From: Streptomyces uncialis
GTDB taxonomy: Bacteria; Actinomycetota; Actinomycetes; Streptomycetales; Streptomycetaceae
Reading direction: 5' to 3'
Length of the DNA stretch: 64,000 bases
NCBI RefSeq assembly: GCF_001905345.1
Contig: NZ_LFBV01000012.1
Span: 175,522 to 239,521, forward strand
Numbering within the stretch: the stretch's first letter is position 1; each line of letters opens with the position of its first letter. The notes under the pieces were generated by a model, which was not told the DNA's origin, ran no database searches, and worked only from the letters and a program-made list of their open reading frames with translations. This document shows, piece by piece, positions 31,368-39,786 of this stretch. The position numbers and the translations under genes were made by a program.

Positions 31368-32369
31368 CTACGGGCCGGGCGGGGTCCAACCCGGCGTGGG
31401 CTCTACGTACGTGAGCTTGATAGCCGCGCGTCCGCCCCCGGGGTCCAGCACCCGGAACGGAAGTTCGGAAACGGTCACATCGTCCACGGACGCTTCGGGA
31501 CTGTCGCCCGTGAACTGAATCGCCGGGGATTCGATCTTCATGGACGTTCCCGGAGTGATGCCCGTGAAGTCGATGACGAGAGAAGACACGGTTCCCGCAA
31601 TGAAGGCTTCGTACACCGTGAGCGCGTCGGACGTGAACTCACCCGCTAGCGTCCCCTCATATGTCGGCATAGCCGCCCGGACAGGGGCCTTCTTGAGTGC
31701 GTTCCCGCGCAGAAAACGCCGGTCCGTCTTCATTCCCCGATCGCCAGTCAGCTCAAGCTTGTTGGCATCCACGGGAACGGCCGTGCCGTTGATGGTCAGC
31801 GCGATAGCGGTACGGGTCCAGTCGTAGACGTATGACTCGTCCGGGTAGACGATCGGCAGCGCATCGGCTGGCCGATCGGAGTGCGACACGTCCTGAAAGT
31901 CGAATGTGGACGTGAGCGTTACCGCGTTCTCTACCTCAGCGGTCAGTTCCCACTCAGTGACCACGCACCCGACATGCTTGTAAGCCACTGACTTGCCGTC
32001 CACGGTCGGCCGGATCATCTGCGCCGTAAACGAGGGGGCGGCACTGTTGGCCCCACTCTCGAAGATGTGAGTGGTAAGCCCTGTGGTCGCATTCGGAACG
32101 CCACCGTTGTACGTGTCGAACATTGCGGAGAAAAGAGCGGCGGCACCGGCGTCCAGTACGTCAATCTCTATCTCGCCTTCGCCACCCATGTTGACCACAT
32201 TCCGGCGATCGGCGCGGGCCGTCTGCATACCCGCCCGGAATCCCACGGATTCGATGAACTCTCGTGTGGTCTTCCACGAATCGGATTTGCCCTCATAGCC
32301 CAGCGTCGATGCGGCGGCAGTGCCGTAGGCCGTTTCCTTGCCAATGCCAATGGCAGCGTCTAGCGCCAT
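31368..32369 (-). CDS. major tail protein
   Basis: 333 aa. The N-terminus (ALDAAIGIGKETAYGTAAAS) and the beta-rich body with Ig-like C-terminal region (EASVDDVTVSELPFRVLD) fit siphophage major tail tube proteins. It follows the tail terminator and precedes the chaperones, the usual order. The start is the ATG at 32369, following the AGGGGGAAC-type site at the upstream gene end. Confidence 0.82.
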   Translation of the reverse strand: MALDAAIGIGKETAYGTAAASTLGYEGKSDSWKTTREFIESVGFRAGMQTARADRRNVVNMGGEGEIEIDVLDAGAAALFSAMFDTYNGGVPNATTGLTTHIFESGANSAAPSFTAQMIRPTVDGKSVAYKHVGCVVTEWELTAEVENAVTLTSTFDFQDVSHSDRPADALPIVYPDESYVYDWTRTAIALTINGTAVPVDANKLELTGDRGMKTDRRFLRGNALKKAPVRAAMPTYEGTLAGEFTSDALTVYEAFIAGTVSSLVIDFTGITPGTSMKIESPAIQFTGDSPEASVDDVTVSELPFRVLDPGGGRAAIKLTYVEPTPGWTPPGP

Positions 32370-32378
32370 GCGTTCCCC

Positions 32379-32810
32379 CTAAGTGATCCGCCCGCGAATC
32401 CTCACGCGGACAGTCAGCGCGGCATACGCGCCGTCAGTTGATTCGGCCGTCTCCGATTCGGAGGATTCCGGCCGTACGTCCAGTAGCCCCACCACTGCAC
32501 CCGGGGCCAGCGCACGGCACGCACCCACAATGGCGTCACGAAGGCCGTACACGGCCCGCTCAGCACCTACCGGGTCACCGGGCAGGATCACTAGCGCGTG
32601 AACGTCAACGAAGCTTGTGACGGCCGTGGGCTTGCGCGGACCCTGCCTCATAGCGGTGACCGCAAGCTCTTCGTCTCCCGTGGCCCCTAGCCACACCTGT
32701 TGCCGTCTGTCGCTCTTGCCTGTCTCCGCGAAGGTGCATTGCACCCCTGCCGGAACGGCTGCCTTGAGCGCTTCGAACAGGGCAACTTTCGCTTCGAATA
32801 CCAGCGCCAC
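32379..32810 (-). CDS. tail terminator-like protein
   Basis: 143 aa. A compact alpha/beta protein (VFEAKVALFEALKAAVPAG, then SFVDVHALVILPGDPVG, ending YAALTVRVRIRGRI). Size and position between the connector and the major tail gene match the tail terminator, which closes the tail tube and joins it to the head. The assignment rests on context; the motif evidence is weak. Confidence 0.65.
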   Translation of the reverse strand: MALVFEAKVALFEALKAAVPAGVQCTFAETGKSDRRQQVWLGATGDEELAVTAMRQGPRKPTAVTSFVDVHALVILPGDPVGAERAVYGLRDAIVGACRALAPGAVVGLLDVRPESSESETAESTDGAYAALTVRVRIRGRIT

Positions 32811-32820
32811 GGATGCCCCC

Positions 32821-33186
32821 TCAGATGAAAATGAAAGGTAGCCGCACCCGGTACCTGTTCAGATGGGCATTTACTTCCGGCAGGCTGGTAGGTCGCCATG
32901 TGCCCCCGGCTTGCGCCAACTGGACCGATCCGAATTCGCCTTGAAGCTGTAGCGCCCGATCCGGCACACGGGACACAAGGTCAAGGCAGTATTGACGCGC
33001 GAGAGTCCGCACACACCACCGAATCGTTTCCGGGGGCGCGTCGGTTCCCTCCCACTTTCGTCCGCAGTAGTTCTCTACCGTCTCAACCGCGTACGCGATT
33101 GCGTCCGTCAGTGTCTCGTTCGGGAAGAGCGACACATCTTCCATGCCGTCCAGCGCGCGAACATCTTCAACGGTCGCGTAAGACAC
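32821..33186 (-). CDS. head-tail connector protein
   Basis: 121 aa from the GTG at 33186, after GGGGG. A longer frame starting at 33237 would read the palindrome. The protein is mostly helical (YATVEDVRALDGMEDVSLF, DAIAYAVETVENYCGRKWEG, WCVRTLARQYCLDL), the typical layout of HK97 gp6-like adaptors that bind the portal. It lies right after the capsid gene. Confidence 0.72.
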   Translation of the reverse strand: MSYATVEDVRALDGMEDVSLFPNETLTDAIAYAVETVENYCGRKWEGTDAPPETIRWCVRTLARQYCLDLVSRVPDRALQLQGEFGSVQLAQAGGTWRPTSLPEVNAHLNRYRVRLPFIFI

Positions 33187-33203
33187 ATGCACCCCCAGCG
33201 AAG

Positions 33204-33235
33204 GGGGCCAGTGACTCACGTGAGTCACTGGCCCC
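33204..33235. promoter_or_regulatory. phage palindrome, copy 11 (extended to 32 bp)
   Basis: The core is at 33209-33230. Flanks GGGGC / GCCCC extend perfect symmetry to 32 bp. These flanks differ from those of copy 3, so the outer arms vary while staying complementary. It lies between capsid and connector genes. Confidence 0.88.
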
Positions 33236-33249
33236 ATGAAATCCCCGCG

Positions 33250-34425
33250 CTACGGACGGGGGGTAACGGTCAGAACCTTCGCGGCACGCTCATCCACAAG
33301 AAGCCCGTCCGCCCGCTGAATGAACCGGAACACAATCTGATCCGTGTTGAAGCGGACATCTACCGATCGCTCAACGCGGAGCGGACCGGCAAGGCGAACC
33401 TTGTACTTGCTGAGATCGCCGAACAGAACCTTGCCGTCCGGCATTTCCGCGTCGGTGGACACGGTCTTTCCGTTGAAGGTGTCCGGCGCACCGGCCGTCA
33501 AGGCACTCTGCCAAAGGTACTGACCGTTCGCGTCCTTCAACTTGCGCATAGTCGCTGCCGTCTTGTCGGAAACGACGAATACCGCGTTGCCCCGGTAGGA
33601 CGACGGAACCTCATAGAACAGATCAATGAACGCGTCGGAAACGGTGTTGTCCTTCGCGGTAGCCGCGTACGTGGCGACGGCAGCCGGAGCGGCGGTAAGG
33701 ATGCCCTTCGGCTGGCCCGTACCGGTACCGGTCAGGAAGTGAGCGCCCATTCCGTGTCCCAGCGCCGGACCGGCGTCCCCCACAAGGAAGCCCACCAGAT
33801 CAAGCGCCTGATCCTGCACGAACTCCGTGGAAACCACGGAAGCGTACGCGTACTTGAAAGACCCGATCGACCGCTGAACCGTGGTCGGCGTGCTCTCAGG
33901 AATGTTCGCGTTCTCGGCAACGATGCCCGCAGCCGCGCGGCCAGTGACCACCGTGAAGTCGATCGGCTCACCCCCGGACGTGGTAAGGATCGAAGCACCA
34001 TTCCGCATGACCGTGGAACGCTCGATTGCCTCAGCGAGAAGCTGACCGAAAAGGGTTCGCGGCATGACGTTCTTGCCGGTCACGGTGTCCACGGCCCGCT
34101 TCTCCGGGGCGAACGCGGCAGACTGATTGACTCCGAGCGATCGAAGCTGTTCCGCTGCCTCAGCAAGCTTGTTCGGGGTGTCCCTCTTGCTACCGGTTCC
34201 CTTGAGTCCGGCCATGAGCGCGCTCACCGAATCGGAAGCCTTGATAGCCTCAATGCCGCGCTTCACGCGGCCGTCATAGTCGGCAATGGCGTCGAGTAGG
34301 CGCGTCTCCTTCTCTCGCGCCTCAGCGTCCATGTCCTTACCGGCGAACGCCTCAGTCAGCGCCCGGAGTTCGGCCGAAGCCTTCTCGCGCGCCTCAAAAT
34401 TCGCGGAAAGAGTCTGTGCGTCCAC
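33250..34425 (-). CDS. major capsid protein, HK97 fold
   Basis: 391 aa. A helical N-terminal delta-like region of ~110 aa (EAREKASAELRALTEAFAGKD...) precedes the capsid domain. The body has GQLLAEAIERSTVMRNGASI, AAGIVAENANIPES and GHGMGAHFLTGTGTGQPKGIL, a pattern typical of HK97-family capsid proteins. The delta domain is expected to be removed by the prohead protease encoded just upstream. Its start overlaps the protease stop. Confidence 0.93.
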   Translation of the reverse strand: MDAQTLSANFEAREKASAELRALTEAFAGKDMDAEAREKETRLLDAIADYDGRVKRGIEAIKASDSVSALMAGLKGTGSKRDTPNKLAEAAEQLRSLGVNQSAAFAPEKRAVDTVTGKNVMPRTLFGQLLAEAIERSTVMRNGASILTTSGGEPIDFTVVTGRAAAGIVAENANIPESTPTTVQRSIGSFKYAYASVVSTEFVQDQALDLVGFLVGDAGPALGHGMGAHFLTGTGTGQPKGILTAAPAAVATYAATAKDNTVSDAFIDLFYEVPSSYRGNAVFVVSDKTAATMRKLKDANGQYLWQSALTAGAPDTFNGKTVSTDAEMPDGKVLFGDLSKYKVRLAGPLRVERSVDVRFNTDQIVFRFIQRADGLLVDERAAKVLTVTPRP

Positions 34426-35045
34426 TACTGGACACCCCCCTTGTGTACGAGCGCGCGAAACAGGGCGCGCGCCGGATGGATGGGCAGTGACTCACGTGAG
34501 TCACTGCTAGGCGTTTCGCCAATGCCGAGAGTCAGCGCGATGGAGCGCATGAGTCCGGCGTCCGTGGTCGGATAGGCCGGATTGAGGACCGGCCCTAGTT
34601 CCACCACGTCCATGCGGGTGATCTCTCGAATGGGCAAGCCGGATGTCTCGTCAAGTTCGTCGTGTACGCGCTGGCCACCCTCACGAACATGGAAGGTGAA
34701 CGAACTCCCGCGCACGTCTCCGCGCTTGAGTAGTTCGGCAAGGTCACGGCCAACCGTGGTGTTCGGTAGGTCGATTTCGTACCAACCCCCATCCCCGTCT
34801 TCGCCGGTCCGCAGCGTCCCCGCAAACGAACGACCCAAGACGTTGTTCACGTCGTGATTGAAGGTGGCAAGAACGTCATTCACGCGGAGTGAATCCGCAC
34901 CGGCACCCGGCATGATCCGTTCCCGGAAACCGCCTAGATCGTGGCTCAGCTCATGGAACCGATACGCGTATCCGCGCATGGTCACCGCTTCACCTTCGGA
35001 CCGGATCTCAGCCGGTCGGGCCAGACTCCTTCGCTCCGTCGTCAT
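34425..35045 (-). CDS. prohead protease
   Basis: 206 aa from the ATG at 35045, after GAGGGGG. An ATG at 35069 is possible. It has the HK97-type U35 protease pattern: TMRGYAYRFHELSHDLGGFRE, the catalytic-His region LATFNHDVNNVLGRS, and the Ser region RGDVRGSSFTFHV. It matures the capsid. The C-terminal part includes the palindrome copy at 34485-34506 as translated sequence (SSDSRESLPI), an unusual placement for that element. It overlaps the portal gene end by 38 bp. Confidence 0.85.
   Translation of the reverse strand: MTTERRSLARPAEIRSEGEAVTMRGYAYRFHELSHDLGGFRERIMPGAGADSLRVNDVLATFNHDVNNVLGRSFAGTLRTGEDGDGGWYEIDLPNTTVGRDLAELLKRGDVRGSSFTFHVREGGQRVHDELDETSGLPIREITRMDVVELGPVLNPAYPTTDAGLMRSIALTLGIGETPSSDSRESLPIHPARALFRALVHKGGVQ
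34485..34506. promoter_or_regulatory. phage palindrome, copy 12 (inside protease gene)
   Basis: Exact 22-bp copy with symmetry to 24 bp. Unlike the others, it lies within a coding frame near the protease C-terminus, 60 bp before the capsid start. Confidence 0.85.
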
Positions 35046-36363
35046 CAGTGGATTCCCCCTCTTCGTCATCCCCGGATGCCGGGGGTTCGTCTGCGGGCGG
35101 GGGCTCAATGGCAGCGGGCTTGGCCGGTTCGTCATCGGCCGTCACATCGGCAAGGTTCAGCGGCACACGGTGCGCTTCTCCCGCGCCGTCCGGCAGGGGC
35201 TCTAGGTCTTCCCACGCCCGGACTTCGTCAATGCTGTAAATGCCTTGCTGCAAGCCGATGGAATACATGTCCATGCGTTCCTTTGGGGCCCCGCGCTGGA
35301 TACCGTCCAAGCTGAATTTCACGAACTTCATGCGGTCGGCCGTCTCCGCGAAGAGCAGCCGGGTAAAGGCCGCCTCAATGCGCTCAAGCCACGGGCGAAG
35401 CGAGAACATCGCAAACGCTTGGTTCTGCTCAGCCAAGCCGCTACCCCATGACGTTGAGTTCGTCGCGTCGGCAATGAGGTGAGGCGGAACACCGAAGATC
35501 CGGGAGATTTCCGGAACCTGAAACTGTCGCGTCTGCAAGAACTGTGCTTCGTCCGGCGAAAGGGCGACCTTCGAGAACTTCGCACCCTCAGTCAGCAGCG
35601 CCACGCGATGCGCATTCTCGGCACCGGAGTTGGCCAGTCGCCATGCCTCACGTGCCCGCGCTAGCCCCTCTTCGGACATCGCCCCGGGGACTTCGATCAA
35701 CGCGCCCGGCATGGCCCCGTTGGCAAAGAATTTGGCACCGTAGGTCTGTGCCGCCATAGCAAGCCCGATGGACTCACGAGCAAAGGCGATCGGGCTTACA
35801 CCCGTGAACTCCCCGGGGAGCATCATCCCGGGGATGTGCAGGATTTCCCGGGTGGTGAACCAGCCTAGAGCGACTTCGTTGCCATCTTCGTCATAGTCGG
35901 CCACATAGAAGACCTTGCGCCGCTTGTCGTCCACAACGACCGTATGCGTGTCAATGCGACTGGGGTCCAGAACCTCAAGCCCCACGATGTTGGGCCCGTC
36001 CCACAGAACGGCCAGATAGGCGTTACCGTCCAGAAGAAGGGAAAGCACAACCTGAGACAGAAGATCAATGCGCCCAAGCCCACCCGGTTCAGCGTTCGGG
36101 TAGTCAAGCCACGTTGGGGAAGTGATCGCCTTGCGGACCCCACCCCTCCGGGAATAGGTGGCCACCGGCAGCGTGCATATCGTCTCGCTCAGAAGACGGA
36201 CGCACGCGAAGACCGCAGACACCGTGAGCGCCGAATTCGCGTCCACCTTCTGACCGGCAGCGGATATGACGCCGGGCATTGGGAAAAGGTCCGTCGCCGG
36301 GTCCCATCCCCGCTTCTCGACTGACTGAGACGGCCCCCGGAAGAGCGCACGCCAAAAGCCCAT
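35008..36363 (-). CDS. portal protein, HK97 family
   Basis: 451 aa from the ATG at 36363 (MGFWRALFRGPSQ). The body has NSALTVSAVFACVRLLSETI, HIPGMMLPGEFTGVSPIAFARES, and ISRIFGVPPHLIADATNSTSWGSG, the signature region of HK97-type portals. An acidic, disordered C-terminus (EPPPADEPPASGDDEE...) follows. The portal forms the dodecameric DNA gate. The terminase is upstream and protease and capsid downstream, the classical order. Confidence 0.93.
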   Translation of the reverse strand: MGFWRALFRGPSQSVEKRGWDPATDLFPMPGVISAAGQKVDANSALTVSAVFACVRLLSETICTLPVATYSRRGGVRKAITSPTWLDYPNAEPGGLGRIDLLSQVVLSLLLDGNAYLAVLWDGPNIVGLEVLDPSRIDTHTVVVDDKRRKVFYVADYDEDGNEVALGWFTTREILHIPGMMLPGEFTGVSPIAFARESIGLAMAAQTYGAKFFANGAMPGALIEVPGAMSEEGLARAREAWRLANSGAENAHRVALLTEGAKFSKVALSPDEAQFLQTRQFQVPEISRIFGVPPHLIADATNSTSWGSGLAEQNQAFAMFSLRPWLERIEAAFTRLLFAETADRMKFVKFSLDGIQRGAPKERMDMYSIGLQQGIYSIDEVRAWEDLEPLPDGAGEAHRVPLNLADVTADDEPAKPAAIEPPPADEPPASGDDEEGESTDDDGAKESGPTG

Positions 36364-36393
36364 GTGAGCCACCCCCCGCATGACTCACCTAGG

Positions 36394-36415
36394 CAGTGAC
36401 TCACGTGAGTCACTG
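36394..36415. promoter_or_regulatory. phage palindrome, copy 13
   Basis: Exact 22-bp copy with symmetry to 26 bp. A partial half-site (ATGACTCAC) lies a few bases to its left. It stands between the large terminase stop (36427) and the portal gene start. Confidence 0.87.
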
Positions 36416-36426
36416 CCCTGAGTCAG

Positions 36427-37989
36427 CTAGTCGTCTTCTAGGTATTGGTCGAAATCCGGGGAGCCGACGTTGAACACGCGGCCGTCTTCTCCCTCCCACG
36501 TGGCGAGAATCGCCGTTTCGATCAAGTGGGGGTTGTCTTCCCGGAACATGACCGCGCCGTGAACGGCAAGGATCATGGCTATGCAAAGGTCGATCTTCCG
36601 GCGCGATGCCGCGAATTCCTTTGTGACGCGTGCGCCGTGCCGGTCCTCTTTAAGGACGGCATTCCCAATGTGTCGGGCAAGGGCCGGGTCCCCATCGTGC
36701 GACAGTCGGCCGTCAAGGCACGCGTCATAGACGATCTGAGTCGCCGGAACCATGCGCTTTAGGGAGTTGGTTGGGAACGCCTCAACGGGATGCCCCTCAG
36801 CCTCAAGGTTGTCTAGCGTCTCTTCCCACCGGTATGGGTCGGCCACGAGAGTGCGCACGCTGTACGTGTCCAGCGCGGACCGTAGAGCGTCACGAACGTC
36901 GGCCATGGGGACGCGCCAATGCGCATCGTCGGCAGGCGCTTCCCAATGCCCCAACACGAACACCCGAAGGTCATGCACGCGGGTGGCGACAAGCGCTGTG
37001 CTGTCACCCTTCCAAGACCCGTCGAAGCCCAGCACAACGGCTTCGCCGGGGCTCAGGGTGTCATCGGCCGCAAGGGAGTCCCAAAGGCCGTGAGGCAGCC
37101 ACGTGGACGCGCCCCGGACAAACTGACTGAGCCGGTAGATCCGGAAGCTTGCTTCGGTGCTCCGCTGAGCGGCAGCGCGGAAGTCCTCTTCGTTCAGGAT
37201 CTCGAACGAGGGGTTGCACGCGCGCCACACTGCCGGGTCAAGGTGGTCCACCTGTTCCCCGATGCGGGGACCCCACGACCGGTAGAACAGGGTCCGGTCT
37301 TCGGCTTCGCCGGAGTTGACCCGCTCACCCTGCTCACAGAGCTTGGCAAAAGGCCCGTCCGGGTCGGGTCCGGCAGTCGAGACAATCCACGTGATCGGCT
37401 GGTTCCGTGCAGCGCTGCCCAGGGTGAGCGCGTCGAACAGATCGGCCGACTTGCTGAACGCGTATTCGTCCAGCGACACAGCCGAAGGATTGAGCCCCTG
37501 TTGCCGTCCGGCGTCCGCAGACACCACACGGTAAGTGCAGTCCTTGAAACGGATCACGTCGCGCTGAACAGTGCAGACGGCCGACAGCTTCGGGGACGCA
37601 TTGACCATCTGCTTTGCAGCGTCGAAGACCATGCGCGCCTGATTGCGGTCATTCGCGGCAGCGATGATCTGACGCTGAGAATCGGCCCGGTCGGCTATCA
37701 GGTGATAGAGCATGATGGCAGCGGCAAGCGTTGACTTGCCGTTCTTGCGGGCAATGCAGACCACGGCCATGCGGTGCCGACGAACCCAACGCCCGAACGC
37801 ATCCTGTTCGAGCCGGTACGCGTCAATGAGTAGTTCGCGCTGCCACGACAAGAGCTTGAACGGCTGACCCGCGAAACTCCCAGTGAGGTAGCAAAAGCGC
37901 TCAATCCAATTGGCGACCCGGTAACCCTCAGAAGGGAACGGCGCGTCAGCGGGAATATGGCGTGCGATCACGGGATCGATACCAGACAT
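36427..37989 (-). CDS. terminase large subunit
   Basis: 520 aa from the ATG at 37989. Upstream in-frame ATGs (to 38154) would overlap the divergent gene at 38120 and are less likely. The ATPase has Walker A in VVCIARKNGKSTLAAA and Walker B in AVSLDEYAFS. The C-terminal nuclease region shows VVLGFDGSWKGDSTAL and a conserved acidic YDACLDGRLSHDGDP. This is the phage packaging motor. It pairs with the small subunit at 38673, with one plus-strand gene inserted between them. Confidence 0.93.
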   Translation of the reverse strand: MSGIDPVIARHIPADAPFPSEGYRVANWIERFCYLTGSFAGQPFKLLSWQRELLIDAYRLEQDAFGRWVRRHRMAVVCIARKNGKSTLAAAIMLYHLIADRADSQRQIIAAANDRNQARMVFDAAKQMVNASPKLSAVCTVQRDVIRFKDCTYRVVSADAGRQQGLNPSAVSLDEYAFSKSADLFDALTLGSAARNQPITWIVSTAGPDPDGPFAKLCEQGERVNSGEAEDRTLFYRSWGPRIGEQVDHLDPAVWRACNPSFEILNEEDFRAAAQRSTEASFRIYRLSQFVRGASTWLPHGLWDSLAADDTLSPGEAVVLGFDGSWKGDSTALVATRVHDLRVFVLGHWEAPADDAHWRVPMADVRDALRSALDTYSVRTLVADPYRWEETLDNLEAEGHPVEAFPTNSLKRMVPATQIVYDACLDGRLSHDGDPALARHIGNAVLKEDRHGARVTKEFAASRRKIDLCIAMILAVHGAVMFREDNPHLIETAILATWEGEDGRVFNVGSPDFDQYLEDD

Positions 37990-38119
37990 ACGCCACCCCC
38001 ACCCAAAGCCCGCACCACGCAAACCGAGAACCAGAAAAACCCGGAAACCACTCGCCCACACGGCGTACGCCATGCTAGGTTTTTCGACGTAAGGACGGAC
38101 GGCAGCGGGAGGGGCAGAC

Positions 38120-38605
38120 ATGATGAACATCAAGACCACAGAGGCTGACGGCAAGCACTACGCCACGGTTGTTCAGGGTGACCGCATCGTGTACCGCACC
38201 CCCGATTACGTGACCGCTCGCATGGCACTTGCCGACGCGCAGTGCTGGAACGCATTCCACGGAGGGAAGCACGTGCCCACCTACACCCTCGCCATCACGC
38301 CCATGATTAGCGGACGCGCGATGCCCCTGCCCGGGGAGTACGCCACGAAGGGGGAGGCATGGAAGGCCGTTCAGGAAACTTTCTTCGGTGAAGCTGTCAC
38401 CGTGCTTGAGGACGGCAGGGAGATCGGAACGTTCCAATGGTTCCGTGCCCAAGATGAGCCGTGCCCATGGGCTCCGGGCAAGGTAACTTCCGTCCGGGAC
38501 CTAAAGAAATGGACCGGCATGCATACGGGCTGGATCGCTACCGGCGTCCAGTCGGTCGGCAGCGGCAACAAACTGGGGCCCCATCGATTCATCCGCACCG
38601 CCTAG
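38120..38605 (+). CDS. plus-strand moron-like gene, unknown function
   Basis: 161 aa; ATG after GGGAGGGGCAGAC. It is on the opposite strand to the whole late operon, between the two terminase genes, and is followed by its own intrinsic terminator (38613-38640). That is the usual layout of a phage 'moron' gene expressed from the prophage. The protein is soluble-looking with beta-rich stretches (KHYATVVQGDRIVYRTPDY), a WNAFHGGKHVP segment and a basic C-terminus. No family is recognised. Roles such as superinfection immunity or host modification are possible but unsupported. Confidence 0.8.
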   Translation: MMNIKTTEADGKHYATVVQGDRIVYRTPDYVTARMALADAQCWNAFHGGKHVPTYTLAITPMISGRAMPLPGEYATKGEAWKAVQETFFGEAVTVLEDGREIGTFQWFRAQDEPCPWAPGKVTSVRDLKKWTGMHTGWIATGVQSVGSGNKLGPHRFIRTA

Positions 38606-38612
38606 ACCCGCA

Positions 38613-38640
38613 AGTCCCCGGGAAGTCGGGGGCTTTCTCT
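38613..38640 (+). terminator. intrinsic terminator of the moron-like gene
   Basis: An 8-bp stem AGTCCCCG / CGGGGGCT (one G-U pair) followed by TTCTCT, 8 bp after the stop codon. Confidence 0.78.
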
Positions 38641-38644
38641 CTGC

Positions 38645-38676
38645 CTGACCAGTGACTCACGTGAGTCACTGGTCAG
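38645..38676. promoter_or_regulatory. phage palindrome, copy 14 (extended to 32 bp)
   Basis: The core is at 38650-38671. Flanks CTGAC / GTCAG extend perfect symmetry to 32 bp, reaching into the small terminase stop codon. Confidence 0.88.
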
Positions 38677-39113
38677 AAGTCTTCGGGGCCAGCCGCTACG
38701 CGTCGCGCTTCCGCTGCCACGATGCCCAGACGCATACGGGCTTCCGGCGTGAAGCCGATGACAGTCTCAATCGCCCGCAGTTCGCGCTCCGTGGACTCCA
38801 CATAACGCATGGCCGGATGAACGGCAGGCTGACCGGTCGAACCCACGGTCATGAGCCCATCGTTATCAACGGCAGCGAGAAGCGACGCGCGCCGGTCGTG
38901 AAGCTCCGCGTACCGCAAGATGATGTTCCGGTCAGTCTCCGGGGAGTACGCCCCGTTGCCCGCCTGCCAGACGTTCCGCCATACCTCACGACCGACCCGC
39001 TTGAGGCCAGCGGGCACGCGCGGGGCCCGTCCCTCATGGACGACGGGGGCGGCACTCTCGGCAGCCGTGTTGGCGTTGCCGGTGCGCTGATCGGGGCTCT
39101 TGCTCCGGGACAC
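38673..39113 (-). CDS. terminase small subunit, P27-like
   Basis: 146 aa. It matches P27-family small terminases: APRVPAGLKRVGREVWRNVWQ, the central YSPETDRNIILRYAELHDRRA, and RELRAIETVIGFTPEARMRLGI before the C-terminus. The small subunit recognises phage DNA for packaging. The 200 bp between this gene and the HNH gene are gene-free and may include the packaging or cos region, although no cos sequence can be identified by eye. Confidence 0.87.
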   Translation of the reverse strand: MSRSKSPDQRTGNANTAAESAAPVVHEGRAPRVPAGLKRVGREVWRNVWQAGNGAYSPETDRNIILRYAELHDRRASLLAAVDNDGLMTVGSTGQPAVHPAMRYVESTERELRAIETVIGFTPEARMRLGIVAAEARRVAAGPEDF

Positions 39114-39313
39114 GCTGACACCCCCTTCACGGCCCTTACAGGCCCCTTAACGGTGCCTTTCTCGCGTGGCCGGATACGCGCTTGCCCAGTGGCCCCAAGG
39201 GTCGGGCACCCCAAAACGGCGTCACACCTAGCGCGCACGTTCCGAGCTTGGGCCGGGATCGCCAGCGCGCCAATCCGGGGAACTTCGGAGCGGCCCCGCC
39301 CCCTGCCGGAGCG

Positions 39314-39661
39314 TCAGAACGGGCGCTTGCCGAAGTCCACGGCCGTCTTCGTCTTGTGACACGACTTGCACAGCACCTGAACGTTGCTGGCCACGTCTTC
39401 GCCACCTAGAGCAAGGGGCCTGATGTGATCAATGTCCACCTGACTGGGCAGGAAGGTGCCACGACATATGGCACACGTCCCACTCACAGCCTTGCGTACA
39501 GCCCTACGCAACAGTGCCGCCGCATTGTGCCCACGAGCGATAGCCGCACGACGCTTGCTGTGCGACTGGTACGACCGACCATTCTCGTGCGCCTTGTGGT
39601 GAGCAGAGCACCGACCCTTACGGATGGCCCACTCTCGACAGTCAAGACACCGGACGCGCAC
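39314..39661 (-). CDS. HNH endonuclease
   Basis: 115 aa. The HNH core is clear: CAICRGTFLPSQVDIDHIRP, then GGEDVASNVQVLCKSCHKTK. Two CxxC pairs bind the structural zinc. The N-terminus has additional Cys/His (RCLDCREWAIRKGRCSAHH). In HK97-like phages an HNH nuclease next to the terminase is needed for cos cleavage and packaging. Position here strongly supports that role. Confidence 0.93.
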   Translation of the reverse strand: MRVRCLDCREWAIRKGRCSAHHKAHENGRSYQSHSKRRAAIARGHNAAALLRRAVRKAVSGTCAICRGTFLPSQVDIDHIRPLALGGEDVASNVQVLCKSCHKTKTAVDFGKRPF

Positions 39662-39681
39662 ACGACCACCCCCTACCTAGG

Positions 39682-39703
39682 CAGTGACTCACGTGAGTCA
39701 CTG
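39682..39703. promoter_or_regulatory. phage palindrome, copy 15
   Basis: Exact 22-bp copy, 20 bp before the HNH gene start and 5 bp downstream (minus strand) of a tRNA gene. It is the rightmost copy. Confidence 0.85.
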
Positions 39704-39708
39704 ATCTG

Positions 39709-39781
39709 TACCCACCCCCGGATTCGAACCGGGAACAACACGGGTCTAGGCCGTGCGCCTCTACCGTTGGGCTAGGCGGGC
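39709..39781 (-). tRNA. phage tRNA, apparent anticodon UAG, atypical
   Basis: 73 nt. The acceptor GCCCGCC / GGTGGGT pairs with two wobbles. The anticodon stem CACGG / CCGTG and T arm CCCGG-TTCGAAT-CCGGG are perfect. The 7-nt anticodon loop reads CCTAGAC, giving anticodon UAG (Leu CUA codon). But position 33 is C instead of the nearly invariant U, and the variable arm is short, unlike tRNA-Leu. The amino acid identity is uncertain. Confidence 0.7.
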
Positions 39782-39786
39782 TAGCT

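Noticed and set aside
39114..39313. Definite cos site between HNH and small terminase genes
   Set aside because: Position is suggestive, but I could not identify cohesive ends or packaging repeats by eye.
9759..39703. CRISPR array from the repeated palindrome
   Set aside because: Copies are 1-3 kb apart with genes between them, not regularly spaced by short unique spacers, and no cas genes are present.
39709..39781. Amber suppressor tRNA
   Set aside because: The centred 7-nt loop gives UAG as anticodon (reads CUA), not CUA (reads UAG). A suppressor would need a shifted loop.
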